Shown: positions 45,343 through 55,119 of the stretch, piece by piece
Numbering within the stretch: the first letter of the stretch is position 1
Layout of the letters: each line of letters begins with the position of its first letter
The notes under the pieces: generated by a model
What the model was told of the DNA's origin: nothing
Seen by the model: the letters and a program-made list of their open reading frames with translations, nothing else
Databases searched by the model: none
Translations under genes and position numbers: made by a program
Source of the DNA: Verrucomicrobiota bacterium
Lineage (GTDB): Bacteria; Verrucomicrobiota; Verrucomicrobiia; Limisphaerales; PALSA-1396
Length of the DNA stretch: 64,000 nucleotides
Assembly: GCA_016200005.1 (NCBI GenBank)
Contig: JACQFP010000019.1
Coordinates: 1-64,000, forward strand
Direction of reading: 5' to 3'

Positions 45343-45428
45343 CGAGCGGAATTCAACGCCAAGGCGCAAAAATGCCAAGGTGCGGAGACTCTGTGTCGAG
45401 ACTTTGATCCATCGCTTTGAAACTCGTG

Positions 45429-45498
45429 GCGCGGACAGCCATGTCCGCGCGTTTCCTCTCTCGGCCTTGGACTGGCGGACAAGGCTGTCCGCGCTCCG
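45429..45498. repeat. GCGGACA-type palindrome pair
   Basis: GCGCGGACAGCCATGTCCGC (45429-45448, plus GC) and GGCGGACAAGGCTGTCCGCG (from 45474) are two hairpins with the same GCGGACA/TGTCCGC stem. The pair at 58203-58275 is of the same type. It lies among gene debris. The surrounding plus strand 45343-45730 shows no gene. Confidence 0.65.
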
Positions 45499-45733
45499 GC
45501 CCTTGCAGTGCTATCCCATGACATCGTTTCATTCTGAGAGGATTATTTCACGCGGCAAGTGCCGTGAGTTGTTCGACATCCGCCTGGCGCGCGGCCAAAA
45601 ATGCGGTGATGATGTTGCGACCCTTCCCGGTCATCACGTAGCGGTGCGAGGAGACTGACGGGGGTTTTGATTTTCATACGTTTGATTTCGATTGAGTGTC
45701 GAAAGTTGCCGGTTGAGAGTTGGGTTTCTTGGG

Positions 45734-45806
45734 TTCGCAAGAACACACGAAAGGAACGAAGAGCTTCAGTCGCCTTCGTTGCCTTCTGTTCAATCCGGTC
45801 CTTCAT
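45734..45806 (-). repeat. dispersed repeat beginning ATG...ATTGAACAGAAGGC, copy A
   Basis: On the minus strand the element opens MKDRIEQKATKATEALRSFRVFL. Two relatives are at 54982-55090 and 57067-57149. All three begin with an ATG, share GATTGAACAGAAGGC and end in sequence complementary to the ACAGAAGCAAACGAAGG motif. All lie beside genes or gene pieces for SBBP-type secreted proteins. Here it lies upstream of nothing intact. Whether it is translated is unknown. Confidence 0.7.
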
Positions 45807-45835
45807 GGTTCAGTTCCCGGTTCATGTGGGCACGA

Positions 45836-46138
45836 TCACAGGCTGACCGCGCGGTAGAACTTGTTCGTGGCATCGAGAGCGCCCAGGTCGGTCAGTGCCA
45901 TCGGCCCGGTGTAATTGAAGTTCAACCAGTCCACCCAACTGCCTGGGGCAAGCGAGGTGGAGGTTTGAATCCGATAGGGCCGGCAAACGGTGCCGTCGCG
46001 GAAGATGAAGCTGAAACCGGTCTCCCGCGAATACGAAAGGTTGGTAAAGCGGCCGGGGTTGACCACCGTCAACTGGGCCACGCTGCTGGTCGTGCTGCCG
46101 TAGGCGTTCGTGATCACGACGGAGTAGCCGGCGGGTAG
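45836..46138 (-). pseudogene. orphan C-terminal piece of an SBBP-type secreted protein gene
   Basis: The frame reads AGYSVVITNAYGSTTSSVAQLTVVNPGRFTNLSYSRETGFSFIFRDGTVCRPYRIQTSTSLAPGSWVDWLNFNYTGPMALTDLGALDATNKFYRAVSL. It is closely similar to the last ~100 residues of the SBBP protein at 55120-56982. A TGA stop lies just before AGYSVV, so it has no start of its own. It sits immediately 3' of the broken RCC1 gene and 5' of copy A of the dispersed repeat. Confidence 0.85.
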
Positions 46139-46189
46139 TCAAAACGAGTGCTGTCTGTTTTATGTAGGTCTCCATCCCCCGGGTCGATC

Positions 46190-48143
46190 TCAATCTGACT
46201 TCAGCCGGAAGAATTGCGCGCCATTCGTGGCCGGAACGGTCACCCATTTGTTGGTGCCATCGTCGGTGATGCTGCTGGCGTTCGTGACCCACGCGGTTGG
46301 ATCGGCGAAGTTGGTGGTGGTTTGCAGCGTGAAATTCTGCGCCACAGCCGGCCAGGAAAGAAGGAGGTCGGCCCCTGACAATTTTGTCTTCAATATTGGC
46401 GGCTCCACCGGCCACGTCACCAGCGCCAAGCTCAAATCCGATCCCGCCGCAATGGCGAAGACGTTGGTCAATCCGCTTGGCACATTGCATTGGCCATAGT
46501 CATTCGCTCCCCAAGCCACGAACGTTCCGTTCGATTGCAACACAAGGCTGTGGTCATCACCAGCGGCGATGGCGATCACGTTGGTCAAATCAAGTGGGAC
46601 GTAAATTTGGCCGGACTCATTGCGTCCCCAGGCAACCACAGTGCCATTGGATCGGAGCGCCAGATTGTGGTTATATCCTGCCGCGATCGCCACGATTCCA
46701 CTCAGCCAGGGCGGAGGCAAGCTCTGGCCGAAGTAGTTGTCGCCCCATGCAACGACGGTGCCGTTCTATTTTAGCGCGAGGCTATGCTCATCCCCTGCCG
46801 CGACGGCGACGACACCGCTTAACCCGGCCGGCACGTTTGTATACCAAGATCCCCACGCCACGACGGTACCGTTTGATTTTAGCGCCAAGCTGTGGTAGCG
46901 GCCGGCGGCGACGGCTCTGACGCCACTCAATCCGCCCGGCACGTTGCATTGGCCATCACTATTAATTCCCCAAGCCACAACCGCCCCGTTGGACTTAAGC
47001 GCGAGGCTATGAAAATCCCCTGCCGCGATACCCACCACATTGCTCAAACCACTGGGGACCGTGAGTTGGCCCCAGTAGTTGTCACTTCCCCAAGCGACGA
47101 CGCTGCCGTCGGCAGCGAGGGCGAGACTGTGCGACAGTTTACCCCCGTCCAAAGCCACGAGGGGCTTACCTGGCGCCAGGCATTGGCCATACGATTTATC
47201 TCCCCAGCCCACGATGGTTCCATCGGATTTGAGCGCCAGGCTGTGGCTTCCCTGCTGGGCCGCCGCGATAGCCACCACGTTGCTCAAACCTGCCGGCACA
47301 TTGGTTTGGCCAGACCAGTTGTTTCCCCCCCCAAGCCACGACGATGCCATTGGACTTGAGTGCCACAGTATGACTCCCACCCGCTGAGATAGACGCAACG
47401 CCAGCCAAATCGGCCGGCACATTGATTTGGCCGGAGTAGTTCTCCCCCCAAGCCACGACGGTGCCGTCCGACATGAGAGCCAAGCTGTGGTAGGCACCGG
47501 CCGCAATGGCCACCACGTCGCTCAAACCTGCCGGCACATCGCATTGGCCCGACGAATTGTATCCCCACGCCACAACGGTGCCGTTGGACTTGAGGGCCAA
47601 GTTGAATTCAGCGCCTGCCGCGATGGCCACCACGTTGCTCAAACCCGCCGGCACGTTGCCTTGGCCCGACGAATTGTATCCCCACGCCACGACGGCGCCA
47701 TTGGACTTGAGGGCCACAGAATGACGCCCGCCCGCTGAGATACGCACAACGTCGGTCAGATTGACCGGTACGTTGCATTGGCCATCACTATTAATTCCCC
47801 AAGCCACGACAGTGCCATTGGACCTGAGTGCCAAGCAGTGTCCTCCGCCCGTCGCGATGGCCATCAGATTGCTCAAACCCGCCGGCACAGCGCGTGTGAC
47901 ACGGTTACTCTGCCCCCAAGCGACAACAGTGCCGTTCGACATGAGAGCCAAGCTGCTAGAGCCACCGGCCGCGATGGCCTTGAACCGGGCGTCAGGTTGA
48001 ACCAATGGTATCACTTCCTTTCCCCAAGCAAAAAGAGACCCGCATTGCGCAGGGGTGGGCAGCAGCCAGAGCAAGGCGGTTAACAGTCCTGGCAACGCCG
48101 GAAGCCTGGTTGTGCATCGTCGGTTTACATTGTTCGGTTTCAT
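46190..48143 (-). pseudogene. RCC1-type beta-propeller secreted protein, interrupted
   Basis: The signal peptide (LPGLLTALLWLLPTPAQCG) is followed by many RCC1-like units of the form VVAIAAGxxHSLALKSNGTVVAWGxNxxGQxNVPAGLS, and a C-terminal domain ending TNGAQFFRLKSD. Two lesions break it. First, a run of eight G on the coding strand (plus-strand C run near 47325-47333) shifts the frame; seven G would restore VAWGGNNWSGQTNVP. Second, an in-frame TAG at 46766-46768 replaces the Ser codon in LALKSNGTVVAWG. Downstream of each lesion the repeat pattern continues well preserved, so the damage is recent, or an assembly error in the case of the G run. Surface or secreted role inferred. Confidence 0.88.
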
Positions 48144-48248
48144 GGGATTTCTTTCTCCGATTGGCTCAGGTTGAAATCAGCCGGAAGAGTTACCGGGGTG
48201 GGCGGAACGGGTAACTTCGGTCCACCCGCCCTGCGACCCGGATTCTCG

Positions 48249-49271
48249 CTACCGGGCCGGACGCCAGCCGAGCGTAGTCGTGAATTGCGGCTTGTCGCCC
48301 ACCGTGCCGAGCACGCTCCCGGAGGCCGAGACAATTGTAACCTGCTCGCTCATGCTATTGAGCCGCTTGTTCAGCCACACGTCACGAGTGAAAACGATGC
48401 TCTGTCCTGTGGGCGACCAAAAGGCGAAGAACCCGTTGTCGCTGGGGCCCGAAACCGTACTGCCCGAACCCGGAAACACGGTGGTGAGTCCGGAGCCGTC
48501 AACGTTGATCGTCCGCACGCCGTTCGGCGTCCAGTAGCCCACGAGCTTGCTCCCATCGGCCGAGAGCTCCGGCCCTGCGAAATTCGACGCGAGCGGCCCC
48601 ACCGCGCTGCCGGTCGCTACCTCGGCCTTGAACAGGTCACGATTGAACGAGAAGTAGATGGTGCTCCCGTCCGCCGAGAAGTCGCAGCCGTTGTAGGCCC
48701 AGCTACCGGCGGTAACCATATCCACCGTCCAGGCTAGGAGCTGCGGCTCACCAGCCGCCCCCGGCAGCCCCGATGACCAATTAATGTCCATGAGGTAGAG
48801 CCCGACGACGAGATTCGTCTCGGTGCTCAGGTCCGGGACGCTGCCGATGAAGGCGACCTTGCCGTCGCTCACGAGCCAGCGCTGGTTAGAGGAGGGTTGG
48901 TAGTTGACGACTTGCACCGGGGGCCCAGTGCTCAATCGCACTTGGGCGCCGTTCTCGGCAATCGCCAACAGCACGGGGCCGCTGCCGTCGTCCCGAACCG
49001 TCAAGAACCAGTAGCAACCGCTGTGCGACAAGTCGCTCGGCCGAGGGAACTCGCGCCAGTCCAACACCGCGAACAGGTTCTGGATGCCCGAGCCGTCGCT
49101 GTTGGCCATCTTGACGTAGCCGTTCTGCGCGTAGAACACGATGCCCGGCTCGACACTGGGGTGAGGCGGTGGTTTGACCGGTTTGCCGGCCTGGGTGGTG
49201 ACGGCAAACGTGAGTGCGCCGCAGGCCAGGGCCAGCCCCAGCCAGCGTGTTGGGTTCTGTCTTGTCTTCAT
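48249..49271 (-). CDS. secreted TolB/WD40-like propeller protein
   Basis: The signal peptide is MKTRQNPTRWLGLALACGALTFAVTTQAGKP. The mature part has propeller-type blades with TolB-like phrases: GIVFYAQNGYVKMANSDGSGIQNL, GCDFSADGSTIYFSFNRDLFKAEV, GPELSADGSKLVGYWTPNGVRTINVDGSGLTTV and FAFWSPTGQSIVFTRDVWL. It has no lipobox and no catalytic motif. ATG 49271 is preferred to 49298 since it matches the MKT..N..RW.G start of the neighbouring HAF protein, with which it also shares a 58-bp leader. Possibly a periplasmic or surface binding protein. Confidence 0.8.
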   Translation of the reverse strand: MKTRQNPTRWLGLALACGALTFAVTTQAGKPVKPPPHPSVEPGIVFYAQNGYVKMANSDGSGIQNLFAVLDWREFPRPSDLSHSGCYWFLTVRDDGSGPVLLAIAENGAQVRLSTGPPVQVVNYQPSSNQRWLVSDGKVAFIGSVPDLSTETNLVVGLYLMDINWSSGLPGAAGEPQLLAWTVDMVTAGSWAYNGCDFSADGSTIYFSFNRDLFKAEVATGSAVGPLASNFAGPELSADGSKLVGYWTPNGVRTINVDGSGLTTVFPGSGSTVSGPSDNGFFAFWSPTGQSIVFTRDVWLNKRLNSMSEQVTIVSASGSVLGTVGDKPQFTTTLGWRPAR

Positions 49272-49306
49272 GATGATTTCCTTTTTTTCGTTGTTCATGC
49301 CGTTCT

Positions 49307-49364
49307 AATGGGTCCAAGCGATTTTCCGGGGCGGGTTGCACGGGGAATTTTGGAAGATTCTTTG
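49307..49364 (-). promoter_or_regulatory. conserved 5' leader, copy 1
   Basis: This 58-nt block upstream of the TolB-like gene matches 50751-50808 upstream of the HAF-repeat gene at most positions, including GCACGGGGAATTTTGGAA and CCAAGCGATTT on the plus strand. Both sit ~36-40 nt before the start codon. It may contain a shared promoter or mRNA leader, or mark a past duplication. Confidence 0.55.
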
Positions 49365-49382
49365 CCCCCGCGGGATGCGGAT

Positions 49383-49420
49383 TCAGGGCGGGCGAAGCAG
49401 GTTGCTTCGGCCCGCCCTGA
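49383..49420. repeat. strong hairpin between two secreted-protein genes
   Basis: TCAGGGCGGGC-GAAGC and GCTTCGGCCCGCCCTGA form a long stem with a 5-nt loop (AGGTT). It lies 47 nt downstream of the HAF gene stop and could act as a processing or termination structure for that transcript, though no U-run follows. It may equally be another palindromic repeat. Confidence 0.5.
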
Positions 49421-49466
49421 GTCGCTGTTTTGCCGGGCCCACCCGCCCGGCCTCGGTTGAGGGCCA

Positions 49467-50711
49467 TCATTTGGGCGTAGCCAGGTATGCGCGCTGGCCG
49501 GCGCTGGTGGTGCCCTCGCCCACGATCTGGCCTCGTTCGTTGATCGCCGAAGCAGTGTCCAAGTCGCTGAACCCGTCCAGGTCGGACAATAGACTCTCCA
49601 GCAGCATGGTCCCCTTGCCCTGCTCCCAGAGGAGCGGACGGTTGTCGAGATCCTTGGTGCGGTTTTGCCCGGTGCCTACCACCTGCCCGCGGTCGTTGAT
49701 GGCGCTGGAGGGCCCATGCTTCATCGTGTTCGGCTTCTGCAAGGTCGTCGTCGTGATCGTGACTGAGCCATTTGGCGCGACAACGACCGTCCACATGCGC
49801 GAATCCCACGACCAGTCATCGCTCCCGACAATCTGCCCCGCGTTGTTGACGTCATGTGCGTGGCTGGCGTCCAGGTAGATCATCAAGTCGTTGATGCCGT
49901 CCCCGTTCTCATCCGCGAACCAGGGGTTGGGCAGCGTGTAATCCGGGATGATCAGGAAGGCGCCATAACCAGAAAGTTTATAATCAAGCCCGACCACCCA
50001 TCCCAAGTCATTGATCGCATACGGCTCGATGCCATCGGCGTTCGGATGGGGTTCAAGCACGAACATCAGGTCATTGATTCCGTCGCTGTTGCCGTCGCGG
50101 AACCAGGTAACGGGCACCCCGTTTTCGTCCGTCTCCGGGCAAATCACGAACCCCATCTCAACGCCATTAAGTGGGAAATAGCCCACGACGAATCCCTTGT
50201 CGTTGATGTCATATGCGTATCCATTGGGATACGCGTTCCCAACCAGGTCCGTCGGGACATAGCCGTTCGCGTCGGGAATCCACACCGTCGGACGCGGTGA
50301 AGCGCCCGTATTAAGTCTGCATCGACCCACCACCTGGCCAGAATTGTTGATCGCGGAGGCTTCACTGTAGTCACACCCGTTGTCCAAGTCCGTAGGTGCG
50401 GCCGTGGCAGTCTCCCAGACGACGGCGTGCCATTGGCCATTGACCGTCTGCATGCGACCGACGACATGGCCGGAGTCGTTCAGATCCTCCGCGTCGCAGG
50501 TGGTGAATCCCGGGAGCCCGCTGAGTTGCGTCAGCGTGTACGAGGGAGGAACGGGCGCCGGCTTGCCGGCCAAGGCCGTATCGGAAAACGCGACGATGGC
50601 CGCCAGCGCGATGGCGGATAATGCGAGCGGGAGCTTTTGGGTGTTCGGGGTATTCGCCCGATCTGCGGCAAGCAGCCCGGGCCAGCGAACGGTATTCAAT
50701 GTTGTCTTCAT
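49467..50711 (-). CDS. secreted HAF-repeat protein
   Basis: The protein consists of HAF-type repeats: AINNSGQVVGRC, DINDKGFVVGYF, AINDLGWVVGLD, DVNNAGQIVGSD, AINDRGQVVGTG and AINERGQIVGEG, each followed by a W-containing strand. These are typical of extracellular repeat proteins. Two insert segments (FRDGNSDGINDLMFVLEPHP and FADENGDGINDLMIYLDASH) have the form of calcium-binding DxNxDGxND loops, like dockerin or thrombospondin type-3 motifs. The signal peptide is KLPLALSAIALAAIVAFSDTALA. I start at ATG 50711 (MKTTLNTVRWPG), since the upstream extension is leader sequence. Function is unknown. Confidence 0.85.
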   Translation of the reverse strand: MKTTLNTVRWPGLLAADRANTPNTQKLPLALSAIALAAIVAFSDTALAGKPAPVPPSYTLTQLSGLPGFTTCDAEDLNDSGHVVGRMQTVNGQWHAVVWETATAAPTDLDNGCDYSEASAINNSGQVVGRCRLNTGASPRPTVWIPDANGYVPTDLVGNAYPNGYAYDINDKGFVVGYFPLNGVEMGFVICPETDENGVPVTWFRDGNSDGINDLMFVLEPHPNADGIEPYAINDLGWVVGLDYKLSGYGAFLIIPDYTLPNPWFADENGDGINDLMIYLDASHAHDVNNAGQIVGSDDWSWDSRMWTVVVAPNGSVTITTTTLQKPNTMKHGPSSAINDRGQVVGTGQNRTKDLDNRPLLWEQGKGTMLLESLLSDLDGFSDLDTASAINERGQIVGEGTTSAGQRAYLATPK

Positions 50712-50750
50712 ATTTTTGCCTTTCGTAGATGGATTCACACGTGTGCTTCC

Positions 50751-50808
50751 AATGGTCCCAAGCGATTTCATGAAGTGGTTTGCACGGGGAATTTTGGAAA
50801 ATCTTTTG
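50751..50808 (-). promoter_or_regulatory. conserved 5' leader, copy 2
   Basis: This is the partner of 49307-49364, with the same order of blocks (CCAAGCGATTT, TGCACGGGGAATTTTGGAA, ATCTTTT on the plus strand). It lies upstream of the HAF-repeat gene. The two downstream proteins also share their first residues (MKT, N, RW, G) and an AGKP segment after the signal peptide, so the similarity extends into the coding start. The rest of the 50712-50912 gap shows no gene. Confidence 0.55.
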
Positions 50809-50912
50809 ACCACGGATGGACGCGGCTGACTTGTTTGCTCGAGTTTGCCGCACTCTTCCGACTGTAGCCACATGAGCCTCCGTGGTTGATCTCGTCAGAG
50901 CGCGGCTTGAGT

Positions 50913-53900
50913 TCAGGGCGTTCCCTGTTCGTCTGGGTCCAGGGTAATGCTGAGGCCTTTGAGCGGCTGACCGGTAGCGTCGGTGAACCGGATCGAACCC
51001 AACCAATCCTCCGGTCCGTTGACGACTTTGAACACGATAACGTTGAGGCCAGCCTTCAACTCAATGCCCGCCACCGCATCCTCATCCGCGATGAATACCC
51101 GCGGCAGGGTGCGGCGATAAATCTCCTTGCCATTCAAATAGACTTTGGACCCATCGTCGCTGCCAAGCCTAATCACCAATTCGCCTAGAGCCGCTCGACT
51201 CTTGATATAGCAAACCGCGTAACCCACGCTCCATTCGCTCGCCTCTCCCAAGAAGGCACCGAAATCGAGCACACAATCTTCCGTTTCGACCGCCCGCCAC
51301 ACCCGCTCGCCCGTGCCAATCGTGATCCGCTCGCCCTCACGCGGGCGCAGTTGGCTTTCGAGCGGTAGTTGTTCCTCATTCAAGGCCCGTTCAATATCGC
51401 TGACCTGATGATCCATAAACTCGAGCGGGGCCAGCACCAACCACTGTTTGAGGGCGCCTGTGTCCTGCGCACGAAGCGCGCGCTCGCGTTCGGCGGTCTC
51501 CGCGTCCTGACGCCCCAGGGCGGCAAGCTGCTCGGCGGCGGCGCGTTCTTCCTGTTCCCAGAACGCAACCTGCTCTGGTGTCGCCGCCTGCCAAACCCTT
51601 GCCGACCCATCCTCGTTCCCAGAGCCAATCCGTTCGCCATCAGCGGAAACGGCCACAGAGCACACCCCGCCAGAGTATCCCTTAAGGGTCAGCAATTCCC
51701 GTCCACTTGCCGCCTGCCACAGCTTGACCGTGCCGTCCGAACTGGCAGTGACAACCCGATGGCCGTCCGGGGAAAACGCCACCGAAGAAACCCCATTACC
51801 GTTCGCCTTGATGGCAAGCAATTCCCGACCGGTCGCAGCTTCCCACACCCGTGCTGTGCCATCACGGCTGCCCGTGACGATCCGCTCGCCGTCGGCAGAA
51901 AACGCCACCGAACTAACGCCCCGGCCGTGCCCTCTGAGGACCAGCTGTTCCTCGCCCCCAGCGGCTTCCCACACTCTTGCCGTGCCATCCGCACTCCCGG
52001 TGACAATCCGCTGACCATTGCAAGAATAGGCCACCGAGCTTATACCCGCGCTGTGTCCCTTGAGGACCTGCAACTCGTTGCCGGTTGCAGCCTCCCATAC
52101 CCGGGCTGTCTGATCCCAACTCCCACTGACAATCCGCTGGCCGTTGGGAGCAAACGCCACCGACCAAACAGCGGCGCTGTGTCCCTTCAGCGCGAGCAAT
52201 TCCCGGCCGTTGCCCGCCTCCCACACTCTGGCCGTCCCATCCGCACTGCCGGTGACAATGCGCTGGCCGTCCGCGGAAAACGCCACCGAGCGAATTCGAT
52301 TGTGGTGACCCTTGAAGGAAAACAACTCCCGACCGCCGGCCGCCTCCCACAGCCTGACCGTTCCATCCGCACTGCCGGTGACAATGCGCTGGCACTCGGG
52401 AGAAAGCGCCGCCGGGCAAGGGCCGGAACTGCCGGTCTTGAGAGTGAGCAATCCTCCGCCGGTGGCCACATCCCAGACCCTGGCCGTGCGGTCCGCGCCG
52501 GCGGTGACCACCCGCTGGCCGTCCGCAGAAATCATCGCCGAGCAAATTTCACTGTGGTGCCCTTTGAAGGAAAGCAGTTCCCGACCGCTGGCTGTCTCCC
52601 ACACCCTGGCCGTCCCATCCGCACTGCCGGTGACAATGCGCTGGCCGTCTGGAGAGAATCCCGCAGACCTCACTCCAGCACTGTGGCCCCTAAGGGTGAG
52701 CAATTCCCGGCCGCTGGCGGCCTCCCACACCTTGGCGGTCTGGTCACCGCTGCCGGTGACAATCCGTTTGCCGTCTGGGGAAAAGGCTGCGGCCGCTACC
52801 CCGCCATCGTGCCCCTTCAGAGTGAGCAACTCCCGACCGCCGGCGGCCTCCCACACCTTGGCCAAGCCATCCCCACTTCCGGTGACGATGCGCTGGCCGT
52901 CCCGCGAAAAATCTGCGGAGAGGATCCAGCGGAGGTGCCCTCTGAGGGTGAGAAGCTCCCGGCCGGTATCGGTTTCCCATACCTTGGCTGTCAGGTCATC
53001 GCTGCCGGTGACAATGCGCTGGCCGTTTGGGGAAAAGCCCACGTACTCCAACCCCGCAGTGTGTCCCCGAAAGGTGAGTAGTTCCCGACCGCTTGAGGCG
53101 TCCCAGAGCTTGGCCGTCTGATCAAAGCTGCCCGTGAGAACCCGCTGGCCGTCCGGGGAAAAGGCCACAGACTCCACCGCCGACCTGTGACCCCGGAGCG
53201 TGAACATTTCCTTGCCGCTGGATGCTTCCCACACCTTGGCTGTGCCATCCGAACTGCCGGTGACGATATTCCGACCATCCGGGCTAAACGCCGCAGCCTC
53301 GACGTCGCCGAGGTGTCCGCGCAGCGTCTTTAGCTCCAAGTGGCACTGGCGCTGCCAGTGATACCATTCAAAGCCGCGATCCGGATAGGCTGCCGTTTCC
53401 CGCAACAGTTCCCTCACACGTTGTACATTGTTCTGGTCCCACGCGGCCTGCGCCAGGTTCATGTTCGCGGCATACTCGCCCGCCTCTGCAAGTTGGCGTT
53501 CCCGCGTTTCCAGGACCTTTGCCGATTCCGCAGCCCTGCGCGCAGCAGCTTCCTTCTGCTCGGCTCGCACCGCTTCCTGCCTGGCGACCGTCGCCCGCAA
53601 TGCCTGCCAAGTGGTTCCGAGCATACCAAACACCAAGGCGAGCGCTACTGCGCTGGCGGTGGCGAACGCAATCTTGTTCCTTCGCACGAACTTCTGGAAC
53701 CGATAGCCCGGACTCGCCGGTCGCGCCACCACCGGCTGGTGGTCCAGGTGCCGCTGGATGTCGTTGATCAGGTCACCCGTACAGCCATAGCGGCGCGCGC
53801 GGTCTTTCTCGAGCGCCTTCATCACGATCCAGTCCAGGTCGCCTTGCAGCGTGCGGCGCAGCAACGCCGGCTCCACCTGCCGGTGCTTCGCAATCTCCGT

Positions 53901-54929
53901 GGCGCGTTCGCCCAGCGTACTGACACGCGTCGAAGGCTTTGGCGGTTCTTCCTGCCGGATGATGCGCATCATTTCCTCGAACGCCGCGGCACGCAGTCGC
54001 TCGGCCTCGAATGGCGTGGTGCCGGTGAGCAGTTCGTAGAGCAGCACGCCCAACCCGTAGATGTCGGCGCGGGTGTCCACGTCCAGCCCGCTCATCTCCG
54101 CCTGTTCCGGGCTCATGTATTGCGGCGTGCCGATGAGCTTGCCGTAGGCGGTGAACAAAGTCTTTTCCGTCAGCGATTGTTGCAGGGCCTTGGCGGTGCC
54201 GAAATCAATCACCTTGGGCACGGGTTTCCCGTCGTGCAGCGTGACGAGGATGTTCGACGGCTTGAGATCGCGGTGGATGATGCCTTTCTGGTGCGCGTGC
54301 TGGACCGCCTCGCATACTTGTTGGAAAAGCTTCAACCGCTCGTGCGCGGTCAAGTCGTTGGCGTCGCAGAACTGGGTGAGCGGCACGCCGTGGACGAGTT
54401 CCATGACGAAGTAGGGGCGACCGCTGTCAAGTTGAGAGTTGAGGGTTGAGAGTTGAGAGTCGGGAGCGCCGGTAACTCCGGCATCAAAAATCTTCGCGAT
54501 GTTCGGGTGATCCATCAGCGCCAGCGCCTGCCTTTCGGCTTCGAACCGGGCGATGACCTGTTTGGTGTCCATGCCCGGCTTGACGATCTTCAACGCCACG
54601 CGACGGCGGATGGGTTCCACCTGCTCGGCCATGAAGACGACGCCGAAACCGCCCTCGCCGATTTGTTCCAGCAGCTTGTAACGGCCAATGACCGTGCCGG
54701 GCGCTTCGGTGATTGCCGGGGCATCGCAGTCGAGGTTTCCGCCCAGCGCGTCCTGCGTCAGGAATTCGCCGGCCTGTTCGCGGGCGCGCAAGAGCGATTC
54801 GATCCGCTGGCGCAGATCGGTTTTGTCCCGGCAGGCCGCGTCGAGAAACCGGGCGCGTTCGTCCGGCGCGGTCAGAGCCAAGGCTTCGAGAAAGACCACC
54901 CGCACTTCATTCTGTTGTTCGGCCATCAT
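50913..54929 (-). CDS. Ser/Thr protein kinase with 14 WD40 repeats
   Basis: A Hanks-type kinase domain ([56 protein letters not shown]) is followed by a transmembrane helix ([22 protein letters not shown]) and a coiled segment. Fourteen WD40 repeats of ~42 residues of the form [42 protein letters not shown] come next, enough for two seven-bladed propellers. One repeat is degenerate ([16 protein letters not shown]). A C-terminal ~150-residue domain contains [20 protein letters not shown]. In the kinase N-lobe, [15 protein letters not shown] is encoded by a heptanucleotide repeat, an insertion just before the RPYFVMEL hinge. I start at ATG 54929; GTG 54947 and ATG 54926 are alternatives. Confidence 0.93.
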   Translation of the reverse strand: MMAEQQNEVRVVFLEALALTAPDERARFLDAACRDKTDLRQRIESLLRAREQAGEFLTQDALGGNLDCDAPAITEAPGTVIGRYKLLEQIGEGGFGVVFMAEQVEPIRRRVALKIVKPGMDTKQVIARFEAERQALALMDHPNIAKIFDAGVTGAPDSQLSTLNSQLDSGRPYFVMELVHGVPLTQFCDANDLTAHERLKLFQQVCEAVQHAHQKGIIHRDLKPSNILVTLHDGKPVPKVIDFGTAKALQQSLTEKTLFTAYGKLIGTPQYMSPEQAEMSGLDVDTRADIYGLGVLLYELLTGTTPFEAERLRAAAFEEMMRIIRQEEPPKPSTRVSTLGERATEIAKHRQVEPALLRRTLQGDLDWIVMKALEKDRARRYGCTGDLINDIQRHLDHQPVVARPASPGYRFQKFVRRNKIAFATASAVALALVFGMLGTTWQALRATVARQEAVRAEQKEAAARRAAESAKVLETRERQLAEAGEYAANMNLAQAAWDQNNVQRVRELLRETAAYPDRGFEWYHWQRQCHLELKTLRGHLGDVEAAAFSPDGRNIVTGSSDGTAKVWEASSGKEMFTLRGHRSAVESVAFSPDGQRVLTGSFDQTAKLWDASSGRELLTFRGHTAGLEYVGFSPNGQRIVTGSDDLTAKVWETDTGRELLTLRGHLRWILSADFSRDGQRIVTGSGDGLAKVWEAAGGRELLTLKGHDGGVAAAAFSPDGKRIVTGSGDQTAKVWEAASGRELLTLRGHSAGVRSAGFSPDGQRIVTGSADGTARVWETASGRELLSFKGHHSEICSAMISADGQRVVTAGADRTARVWDVATGGGLLTLKTGSSGPCPAALSPECQRIVTGSADGTVRLWEAAGGRELFSFKGHHNRIRSVAFSADGQRIVTGSADGTARVWEAGNGRELLALKGHSAAVWSVAFAPNGQRIVSGSWDQTARVWEAATGNELQVLKGHSAGISSVAYSCNGQRIVTGSADGTARVWEAAGGEEQLVLRGHGRGVSSVAFSADGERIVTGSRDGTARVWEAATGRELLAIKANGNGVSSVAFSPDGHRVVTASSDGTVKLWQAASGRELLTLKGYSGGVCSVAVSADGERIGSGNEDGSARVWQAATPEQVAFWEQEERAAAEQLAALGRQDAETAERERALRAQDTGALKQWLVLAPLEFMDHQVSDIERALNEEQLPLESQLRPREGERITIGTGERVWRAVETEDCVLDFGAFLGEASEWSVGYAVCYIKSRAALGELVIRLGSDDGSKVYLNGKEIYRRTLPRVFIADEDAVAGIELKAGLNVIVFKVVNGPEDWLGSIRFTDATGQPLKGLSITLDPDEQGTP
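54431..54458 (-). repeat. heptanucleotide repeat inside the WD40 kinase
   Basis: The plus strand reads GTTGAGA GTTGAGG GTTGAGA GTTGAGA; the coding strand is therefore TCTCAAC-type, the same word as at 29787-29814. It is translated as QLSTLNSQL. The opposite orientation would contain TGA in frame, so only this direction is tolerated in coding sequence. Confidence 0.9.
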
Positions 54930-54978
54930 CTGATAAAGGGACGCCACGCGTCCGTTTGCACTGACAAACTCGATCCAC
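54902..54978. repeat. start region of the WD40 kinase, duplicated at 57153-57232
   Basis: The sequence covers the first codons of the kinase ([10 protein letters not shown]) and its upstream region (CTGATAAAGGGACGCCACGC on the plus strand). About 75 bp recur at 57153-57232 with more than four in five positions identical, including GACGCCACGCGTCCGTTTGC. The two copies are direct repeats flanking the SBBP gene. Confidence 0.85.
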
Positions 54979-54981
54979 CGA

Positions 54982-55090
54982 ATTCACAGAAGCAAACGAA
55001 GGGAACGAAGGCGGGACGACTAAATGTCGGCGGCAGAATCCTTTCCTGCTTCGTTGCCTTCGCGGCCTTCTGTTCAATCCGGGTTTCCAT
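54982..55090 (-). repeat. dispersed repeat ATTGAACAGAAGGC family, copy B
   Basis: The minus strand begins METRIEQKAAKATKQERIL. Compared with copies A and C it has a ~25-nt longer centre. It lies between the SBBP gene's 3' end and the WD40 kinase start, on the same strand as both. Confidence 0.7.
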
Positions 55091-55119
55091 GATTCACTTC
55101 CCGATCCAGTTGCGGACGG

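Noticed and set aside
45543-45806. An 87-residue minus-strand protein gene
   Set aside because: Only the first ~20 codons are shared with other copies of the dispersed repeat; the rest is unrelated low-complexity sequence, so it is listed as a repeat.
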